Source of the DNA: Branchiostoma lanceolatum
Taxonomy: Eukaryota > Chordata > Leptocardii > Amphioxiformes > Branchiostomatidae
NCBI RefSeq assembly: GCF_035083965.1
Contig: NC_089726.1
Coordinates: forward strand, 13,273,501-13,337,500
DNA: 64,000 nt
Direction of reading: 5' to 3'
Position 1 is the first letter of the stretch; each line of letters opens with the position of its first letter. Both the position numbers and the translations under genes were made by a program. Shown piece after piece: positions 56,601 through 64,000 of the stretch. The notes under the pieces are model-generated. The model did no database searches, was not told the DNA's origin, and was given only the letters and a program-made list of their open reading frames with translations.

Positions 56601-56719
56601 TGTTAGTTAGGGGTAATGCTATGTTGGTCCCTTCAGTAAACCGTCCTTGCTTACTTTCAGATCCATACGACGTGGGCGTGGCCGACTTCATGACGGTGTC
56701 CATACTTGAGTGTCCTTAG
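50634..56719 (+). CDS. Secreted C-type-lectin-like protein with Asn-rich repeats, nine exons
   Basis: Exons: 50634-50716, 51078-51330, 52283-52327, 53383-53564, 54087-54382, 54515-54642, 55281-55450, 56070-56242 and 56661-56719. Phases agree; 462 aa. A signal peptide (MLRSLSSSAVLILLLLSGW) is followed by exon 2, an Asn/Ser/Thr-rich region with several N-glycosylation sequons and a twofold repeat (GNSTAGNSSL, GNSTAGNNSL; also EWKFPTDGN and QWKFPAKDN). Residues about 140-286 form a C-type lectin fold: TYDEAKAACEADGAIL, WLGLRL, WVWSDGEPLGGW, then GIWYKAACDSKANGICE. The usual Ca/sugar motifs (EPN or QPD, and WND) are absent, so sugar binding is doubtful. The C-terminal part (about 330-462) is a second module, with LVFDGKGTDHMSWFSPDKLL, APWTDL, RRFFIHGHYYGCAHDRGWL, CSWE, IILYS and VGVADFMTVSI. 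I know this pattern from marine-invertebrate ectoproteins but not by a sure name. It probably acts in recognition or innate immunity; that is inference. Confidence 0.85.
51547..51655. repeat. Repeat end related to the unit at 23131-23805
   Basis: ggccacggcatgtatgtaaa followed by tatcatggatgacatcctgt and gcagacgccaaatttaatg parallels the right end of the earlier unit read on the minus strand, including the A-run with acaagg at the inner side. It lies in intron 2 of the lectin-like gene. Confidence 0.45.
54935..55112. repeat. Possible MITE in intron 6 of the lectin-like gene
   Basis: The left end TTAGGCCCGATTTACACACC is loosely mirrored by GGCATGTGTAGACCTAGCCTTA. Inside are facing ctcaagtgg and ctacttgag words. 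The arms are imperfect. Confidence 0.4.
55564..55674. repeat. 111-bp foldback element (TAGCCTGGGTACC family)
   Basis: The arms TAGCCTGGGTACCATCTGTA plus GTAACC and TTTACTACAGAGGATGGTAC plus CCAGGCT frame a loop with gctagccacgttagcaagc. It is the same family as 41593-41680. It lies in intron 7 of the lectin-like gene. Confidence 0.85.
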
Positions 56720-58511
56720 ATGTGAGCCGAGGGCATGGAGTGTGGCTCCGTCGATTTGAGAAAAAACAGCGATTTGTAGAAATGTAGATTAAAAGTACCT
56801 ATAGCTATCGCTTTGTAGCAAAATGATGTGCTTTAGTTCATGTGGTATCAAAAGATAAGTATGTAGACAACGAGTCACATGATTAAGTTCTTCTATGTCG
56901 AAACAACAACAGAAATGTGTGACGGCAAGTTTGCTCTACGCAACTTTGGCCAAGTTGAAATCTTGAGGTCAGCACTGGCCTGTCTGTAATGGTGATATAA
57001 TTAGAGAGTTGTATTGTAATGTGCTTTTTCGATTGTTGTCGTGGATATTGTAACGTGTTTATGTGAAAGCATGTATTGTGATAGTTGAGCAGTGTTATGT
57101 TGAACTAATTGAGACCTGTAGAGTTGTCCTACTGTTAACGATTTGTCTTTGAACAACAATGACACACTAGGCAGCTCGGTACTTAGACAGTTTGGAGTAC
57201 GATATTACTGTAGTACGTCATTATAAGTATGGGTAGGACCAACGCTGAAGGACTAACCCACATATTTATTGCACATTGGAATGGACGGAAAACAAAATAC
57301 AGTATTTCAATGATCACAAACAAACTTTTCTCTTGACACGCTTGCATTGGGACTGATCGCTGCGCTTTCATTATATCTTACCTATGTCAAGTCTGGAATG
57401 GAGGTAGAAGTTGTTGTAACTACGACAAAAGGGCTATACACATGTAGTTTCCCGACTTTGACTAGTACAATTCTCTTCATGACTGAGAGCCAAGTTACCA
57501 GCGCTCTTGGGGAAAATCGAATCTCCACATTATGTTAACATTTTATAACGTAACAACACGACTTTCGTACAGATATATTCCAATACAAACATTATTCTGA
57601 AAAAGATGCGCAGATCTTAACTTAGACTGGACATTATATATATATTATGTCCATTGTACCCGCCTGATGTGACGTTATGAAAGATGATTCAGAAAAATAA
57701 GTAGTAATCAATGCAGTATTAAATATTTTCTTGATGTATTTTGTCTACACTGTGCCTCTAAAGTAAGATGTTACAGTAATGGTTGGGTCACATTTTCAAT
57801 CCGGGGCCCGGCCGGGCAGTGTTTGGGAACAAAAAGTATGATATAAAAGACAACAAAAAACACAAAACGTACAAAGAATTATTCAAGAGCATAGCTTGTG
57901 CATATCTATTGAAATACATTTCAATTTTTCGTTTCCGCAAACAGCCCTGCCGGGTCCCGGCTGGGAAATGTGACCCAAGCATAAGACAGCACTTAATGTA
58001 AGAACGATTAGGAAAGCACCACGTAAACAATAAATAAACGGTGTAGAAAAGACTACCGAGAGTAAAATCCTGTCATACTCATAGATGTCTGATCTCCATT
58101 TAACTTTCAGCATTGTTTTCATGTATGTAACATGTATACATGTACACGTATAGGTGTATATATAGATTCTTCTTTATAACGAAACCACCATTTGGTGTGG
58201 GGCTAGGGCATTAGGGACATATTTACCCCCCCCCCCTCCCTTGGGGGTCATTGGACGCAGACTAGCCTACACGTTACACAGTATCGTAGATACAATGGAA
58301 TTGCCCAGAGCACAGATGCTGAGTACACACCATGCATGGGGAAGTAATTATCTATCCCATGCGAAGAAAGATGTGCCATGCGATTTCCACTCTCCTTATC
58401 GAAGTCATGTCCTATCAGAAACTCACCCCACATTTATATATGTGAAACATATCTATCTTTAGTTACGTGGCTTTACAAGCCGCGGAGAGCTCCATGCAAC
58501 CCTTTATGCCT
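56720..58511. other. Convergent spacer between the lectin-like and Patched-domain genes
   Basis: The 3' flanks of two genes that end towards each other. An ATTAAA at 56788-56793 could end the lectin mRNA. The only clear structure is the MITE at 57783-57978. No gene is supported. Confidence 0.45.
57783..57978. repeat. 196-bp MITE with GC-rich inverted ends
   Basis: The left end TTGGGTCACATTTTCAATCC, then GGGGCCCGGCCGGGCAGTGTTTG, faces CAAACAGCCCTGCCGGGTCC, then CGGCTGGGAAATGTGACCCAA. The arms are about 50 bases with a few mismatches; the centre is AT-rich. Confidence 0.8.
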
Positions 58512-61500
58512 TCAGAGTGTAGTAGTTCTAGTTTCCTGGTTGAGAGATAGCGGTGTTACCTGCAGCAAGGGGTTGTCTAGACCAGCTGCCTTGCCTTCTA
58601 GAATGACGGTTAGCAAGGTGTCTTCTGCATCTTGTAGACAACGCTCTATGTTTTCCTCCCTGGACATTTCAGAACTAGAATAATTCGTTCTTTTCATGAG
58701 AAAAGAGTTATCCCCCTTGTGCAGGGAGTGCTCTTGTAAGGACGCATTTTCTCCAGTTCGGTTCTCCTTTCCCGTTTCCTTTGCTTTCCGATTGGCGATC
58801 GCCCCCTTTCGGCGGCGCGTTGAAACGCACCTTTTCGGACAGGGCGCTGTCAGAAAGACGGGTAGGACCAAAAGTCCATGTGCCGAGCCGAACACCATCA
58901 CAAGAAACATGGTTTTGAAGAACGATCGGAACAAATATGCCGGGAAAAATGCGAGAACAAGCAGGCCTAATACTGTTGACATGCTGGACTGTATGATGGG
59001 CATCCCTACCGTTTGTAACGCTTCCCTCATCTTTTCCCCTGTTGTTTCAGCTTCAGAACTGACGTAAGCGTAGGTGATATGGGCCGAAAAATCAACAGAG
59101 AAGCCAATACAAACAATTAATGAAATTGTGGCAATAATGTCCAGCTGAACTCCCCACAGCGCCATGTAACCTACAAGTCCCGCGTCTATGGAAACAAGGG
59201 CAAAGGTCACGAGCACTGTGGAGATGCAATGAGGGATAAAAATCAATGATACAACAAACATGGCGGCCGAAGCGATGAGTATCGTCTGCAAGGTGCTGGG
59301 TAAAATTTCATAAATTTGGTCAGAAAAAACAAAATCAATGCAGTAGGCAAACATTTTCAATGGGCCGTGTTCCGATATTCTCCGTGCTTCAAGCATCATA
59401 TCTTTTTCTTGTTCTTTTGTCTTGACATTTCTGGCTATCACTACAAACCGAGAGGCCTCCATGGCTGTAAAGTTTGAGTTGAAAATTATCGACATTTTGT
59501 GATGTCTGCCGACTGTGGGTAAAAACTGAGTGTTGAGGAGAAATAGGAAGAGAGTTTTATCTGTAGCAGCATTGCTGTTTCGTGTGTTGTTGAGAAACAA
59601 GAGGTAATCTTCCAACCACACTTGGGCGGTTGTGGACGAGTTCTTGAAGAACGGGCTGTGGTCGAAGGAACTCATCTTGTTCCTTACAGCTTCTTGCACT
59701 TCCTTCTTCCAGTACTCGCAAGGACCCGTGTCTACGATGTCTACTTTCGGCCCGTATTCCTTGAAGTACTGCTGTTCCGCACGATAAAAGTCTTTGACGA
59801 AAGAATCGTCTGCAACTAAGTTTTCAAACTCTAACCCTACACGAATGTGAAAGCATCCCCATATCCCAATCCCGAGATAACCAATAAATATCAATAAAAT
59901 CAACAGTTTTCCTAAAGGGTTTACAACAAATGGGGCAAGATAGTTACATAGCAGCTTATTGACGAATGGAAGTCGGCGATTTTCATCATCTTGATGTTGA
60001 TCGGAGACGCCATCTTGGGTTGGAGTACCTCCAGAGCAGCAGAGTCTGTGGATGGATGACATTTGGCCTGCCTCTTCATTGGTTGGAACTCTATGACACG
60101 TCAACCAATGGCGACCAGCCTTCTCTCTTCGGCCAGCGAGAGACAAGATGGCGGCGAAAAATGTAATCTGTAGGATAATAATAAAATTCAACTAAAATAG
60201 ATCTGAATCTGCTTTTTTTTAAATTGGTTTAGCAGATGACAACTCAATTAATCCAAAATGACTTTTTTTCTCTTATTTTAGCGGCAGTACACATGTGTTT
60301 TCTGCCAAAAGCACTGATCCTTAAAGCATTGTATCCTGATCATAGAAGATGGAAGACTGGAGGAAACAAATATAAAATGCGTAGCCTGACCTGGTATATG
60401 TAGTCGAAGGCGACGCCTACAGCAGCATAGATGCAGAAGATTCGCACGGCAGGGAAGACCGTGATGGTGCCGACCGCGAAGGCCACGCAGTCTGTGATGG
60501 AAGTGATGGTGATGGCGGTGGCGGCGTCAGCAAGGGCGTGACCGGTTCTCTCCGGTACCGCCAGGCGTGGGTCCGTCTTACGCCACGCGGCGATCATGAT
60601 GAACATGTCGTCCACACCTATACCTGTAAAAAGGTGCAAGTCATGTTGTAATATTGTTATTCTAAAGATATGTGTTCGCTGTTGCGGCTATTCTATAGCA
60701 TTGGTATAATGTGTGGACATCGTACACAAAAGATGCCCTTGCACTGTATGATATCGTATAGCCTGGGGCCATTTATTCATCATTGAAGTAGTATTGCAGG
60801 ATATTGTAGAACAGTGGCGCTACTTGTAAGGGTGTGTCATGTCTGCAAGTTCTACACATGGTTCTGTACAAATGCAAGGAATGCCAATTCCTGTCCTTGG
60901 TGCTGAAATACACGAACACCAGCGATACACTCTTCGTAGTCATTAGAAGGGCGTCCTGGTTTTGCAAATACGAATGGTAAGGATGTCCTTATTGCATATT
61001 AAGTTGACATCTGTTAGACCTACCGAGCAACAGGAACGGCACCATAGCCACGTGCGTCGGGAACGTCTCGCCGCACAACAGCACCAAACCTACGGACGAC
61101 GCCACCGCCAGGCCCGCCGACATCACGCCGACAAGCGCTACCCACGGCTTCGTCAGCACGCAGTCTGTCATCGTACACGACCCGACCGCAAAAACTATCA
61201 ACAAACCACCGGATATGGCGAGATATGGCATAACTCTTTCCGGCAAGGTCAAAATCTCGTCGTTGAGTGAATCGCCGGAAGTGAAGAACGCGAAGACTTT
61301 GTCGGACCGAAAGTCGGCGATAGCACGGTGGAATGCTGTCATCATGCTTATCCTCCTCTGTCCAGTTTCGTTCACGTGATATATAAGCTGTACCGCCCTA
61401 GCAGCTAAAACTGTCCTGCTGTCCCGCGCTGTCTCAACCACGCCCAGTTCATCTCCCAAGTACAGACCAGACCATAACTCCCCGCCAAATGGGTTGTAGT

Positions 61501-62376
61501 AGGGATATGTGATGTTCATGTCCTGTGAAGAGTTTAGGAGACGAAAGTTCGACATCAGACCGAGTATATTACTTTCTAGGCATCCCAACTCCGTCCTGAA
61601 GCACAAGTCTGTAAATGTTTCTCCATCCGCGTTTGTGGCGTTACGAATGGCGTCGTTAAGGCGCAGGATTTCGTCTACGGAATCACTCCTCAGTATGCTT
61701 GTGTTTCCGCTGTCGTCCTTAATCTGAAAGAACATGAATGCATGACAGACGTCATTGTTAGCGTTCAAGACAGTTTTTACAATTCAATACCCGTGATTCT
61801 CAACATAATTTGATACGTACATTCTAATCAAACGTGGTGTATGGGACTACATTCAAATTGTAACAACTTTGGATAATCGTCAAAATATAAGTATAAGTGT
61901 AATTCATAAGTATTATCAATTCATCAAAAATAAATCATTAAGCAAGCAACAAACTACTTAATAAATCATCAATAACATGTATAAATCATCATACCCGATT
62001 TACCAAGCAGAATTCAACTCCTTGGCTCAACTGAAAGTCGCAAAACAGCTAGAACGAATCAAGACAAGACGAAGAACAACATGTGAACACCTCTCACCGT
62101 CACGATCACGCGCCCGGCAGACCAGCTTGCGGTCAGATCCGTGGGTTGGAATCCAGCATCCCGCATTGCGGTGCCATCTTTCTTCGCCTGCCCGTCCTCT
62201 GGTGTAAATAGATACTCCAAATCATCGCCCAGGATCAGACGGGATCCTCCAAAATATCCCAACACCGCAGATAACACCAAGGGTAGTACGATGAAGGGGG
62301 CGGGGTAGTTGGCGAGCACGCGTCCGTAGTGAAAGAATGAACCACGGAGTTTACTGTCCAGAATATTGGCTACCAT
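58512..62376 (-). CDS. Patched-domain (PTCHD-like) 12-TM membrane protein, four exons
   Basis: Exons (minus): 62098-62376, 61024-61723, 60391-60623 and 58512-60167. Phases agree; 955 aa, the usual length for PTCHD3/Patched-related proteins of the RND/sterol-sensing superfamily, which move or sense lipids. Two repeats are visible. The N-terminal TM (about 27-44, FIVLPLVLSAVLGYFGGS) is followed by a large ectodomain, then TMs 2-6 with the sterol-sensing signature LLLGIGVDDMFIMIAAW (about 323-339; the GxxxDD acidic pair is kept). After the loop FFAAILSLAGRREK comes TM7 (LLILLIFIGYLGIGIWGCF), a second ectodomain with N-glycosylation sites, and TMs 8-12 with IVCIGFSVDFSAHITYAY, where one of the two acidic residues is replaced. 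The cytosolic tail is Ser/Thr- and Lys-rich. The whole second half is one 1.66-kb exon, unusual beside its neighbours. A CAG-gtaaca sequence lies near the very end, so an alternative last exon is possible. Confidence 0.93.
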
Positions 62377-63597
62377 GGCGTCCCTTTAACGAATTATCCC
62401 CGCCATACAGTGCAAGTTAACCGCATGTTATTTGGAGGAGCCGTACACATTGTCCGTGAGGTACAGCACGCTGCTTTGTCCTTTTACGTACTCTCCTAGA
62501 GGTAAATAGAGTTCAGCTGGTCCGTGAGATGCTATTTGTGGACGACCCCTGACCCTCAGGGATCCCGTTGCGCAAAATCCTGGCGTGTAGCAATTGGTCC
62601 GCATCTACCTCCCTCCCCTAATTGTGTTGCGGAAAGCCAGCCACATGTGCATTGTGGAGACGACGAGACCGTCAGCACTTTGCCTTTGTCGGCGCCTCAC
62701 AGCTTATAGCCTTCTATAAATAACATTTTGCTGCTCGTTGACAAAGAAGGTGCACGTAGTCCATTCGTCCTTCGATAGATGTCTCCTGAGAAGGAAAGAC
62801 AGCAATTTTGAAGAGAAAACAATACAGTCGCAATTGCAATGATAACATAAATACAAACCTTTGTATATCGCACATTCGGAAAATTTATTGCCACAAAAAA
62901 AATTTCATGTACATCTTTGTGCGCTTTCATGCAGTCATTTTTAATCATTATTTTCAAAGCAAAATGTACAGATAACTAAGTATGGTAAACTGGGCTCTCT
63001 TAATCCAAAAATCCAAAAACAAACAAAAGAAGATTAATGCTTTATCTAATGATTACATAGGCATGAGATAAAGGGGGAAATTAGCATAGCACATCAGTGC
63101 CTTTTGGACCGATATGAAGGACGTACTTTAGCTAATGTTTGTGGCATTACCCCACCAAACGATACGTCGCGACGCAATCAAAAATACTCCAGACTGCAGG
63201 ACTCGAAATAATCGGTATATGTACACATTTGTACACCCAATGCACCAGTGCACCTAGATATTTTTTTGGCTATAGGATAAAGGTACAATTGTACACCAAT
63301 GTACAGAATATTCTTGAAATCTAAGTTTGAAAAAGGCAATATAACCTGTTGTTGTACTTCATTTGATGTATTACTTGTTTGAAATTTTGAAGTTAGCTAT
63401 AGAATTACAGATTGAAGTTCTTACGAGAGGCAGTAGCTTTAGTCTTTGTAATAATGTTTTGCTGACTTTCAACTTTATGTTATGTGGTGCACCTAAAACA
63501 ATTTCTGTGCACCTAATTTTGGTCGGGTACAAGTGTAATTTCCAAAAATGAATTTCGAGCCCTGATTTTTTTTTTTACTTCATAGACAAAGTCCTTT
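62377..63597. other. 5' flank of the Patched-domain gene
   Basis: Expected promoter and 5' UTR of the minus-strand gene, then AT-rich spacer. No coding block is supported. Confidence 0.4.
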
Positions 63598-63691
63598 CAT
63601 CCTCGTCCACCAGGACCTTTCCGCTTGACGATACATCGCTCGCGGAAAAGGGATGTATCGTCAAGCGGAAAGGTCCTGGTGGACGAGGATG
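63598..63691. repeat. Perfect 40-bp inverted repeat (hairpin)
   Basis: The arms 63598-63637 (CATCCTCGTCCACCAGGACC onward) and 63652-63691 are perfect reverse complements around a 14-base loop (gctcgcggaaaagg). Beyond the arms the match continues imperfectly (AGTCCTTT against AAAGGACT with one or two gaps). It is a young foldback element. Confidence 0.85.
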
Positions 63692-63739
63692 AGTCCTTTA
63701 AGCTTTACTTGCAAATAGGTAACCAGATTACGTAACGTT

Positions 63740-63960
63740 ATCATTAGCCAAACAAATCTCCTTCGGCTAACACTAGCTGTAGTACTGTTCCCACATACTC
63801 AGTCACAGATATCAAACACCAGCCGAACTCATGAGTGGACAATAATATTTGTTGTGGCAAAGGGCGTCCTGGTAGGCATAAAGGTGAAAAGGTGGTGGGA
63901 CTAGAACCCACGACCCGTAATACAGAATACACACATCTCGTGTCGCCTGGTTCGTTCATG
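63740..63960 (-). mobile_element. Possible tRNA-derived SINE
   Basis: On the minus strand there is a box-B-like word GGGTTCTAGTCCC (63895-63908 region) in a tRNA-like setting (GGGTCGTGGGTTCTAGTCCC), followed by a body. No clear box A, acceptor stem or CCA-adjacent pairing is seen, so it is not called a tRNA gene. Confidence 0.35.
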
Positions 63961-64000
63961 CATGAAGCGTCATTCCATTATTTTGTTGCTTTCTTCGCGG

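Noticed and set aside
58696-59067. Plus-strand open frame of 123 codons
   Set aside because: It is antisense to the Patched-domain exon, which has clear membrane helices in the minus frame.

Overview
The window is eukaryotic: seven multi-exon or exon-like gene models with GT-AG introns, about 100-1,700 bases of non-coding DNA between short exons, and many repeats. The gene set (an IRAK4-type death-domain kinase, Patched-domain protein, C-type lectin ectoprotein, metazoan glutaminyl-tRNA synthetase), the small introns, and the very common TACATGTA words and short foldback elements fit an invertebrate deuterostome, most likely an amphioxus (Branchiostoma). The species call is inference. I reconstructed exon chains by hand from splice sites and checked that the reading phase carries through every junction. 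Layout from left to right: (1) 481-3711, minus: complete ADP-ribosylglycohydrolase (335 aa). (2) 3712-4340: compact divergent promoter with a palindromic CRE and two CCAAT boxes. (3) 4341-8068, plus: 275-aa NEURL4-C-terminal-like protein with a FHGT motif that resembles ADP-ribosyltransferase folds; a 1.08-kb terminal-inverted-repeat element sits in its first intron. (4) 8982-10655, minus: intronless secreted carboxylesterase. (5) 11.2-13.1 kb: Penelope-like retroelement remnant with a nested hammerhead-like inverted repeat, then foldbacks. (6) 14936-21779, minus: IRAK4-like kinase (494 aa, 12 coding exons), with a CR1-like LINE fragment and a tRNA-derived SINE in its introns. (7) 22-25.3 kb: repeat-rich spacer holding the second, inverted copy of the 1.08-kb element. 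(8) 26054-36327, minus: complete glutaminyl-tRNA synthetase (782 aa, 26 coding exons). (9) 37551-46877, plus: unrecognised small membrane protein (184 aa, two exons split by an 8.8-kb intron). (10) 49544-49645, minus: an orphan exon-like open block. (11) 50634-56719, plus: secreted C-type-lectin-like protein (462 aa, nine exons). (12) 58512-62376, minus: Patched-domain (PTCHD-like) 12-TM protein (955 aa, four exons). The genes are mostly unrelated housekeeping, immune and surface functions. The one suggestive functional pairing is the divergent ADP-ribosyl hydrolase and FHGT-fold gene at the left end, which share one short promoter region. The clearest novel-looking items are that pair, the duplicated 1.08-kb element with a conserved 68-codon frame, the hammerhead-like hairpin inside the Penelope remnant, and a large set of foldback elements, several of which share TAGCCTGGGTRCC-type ends.
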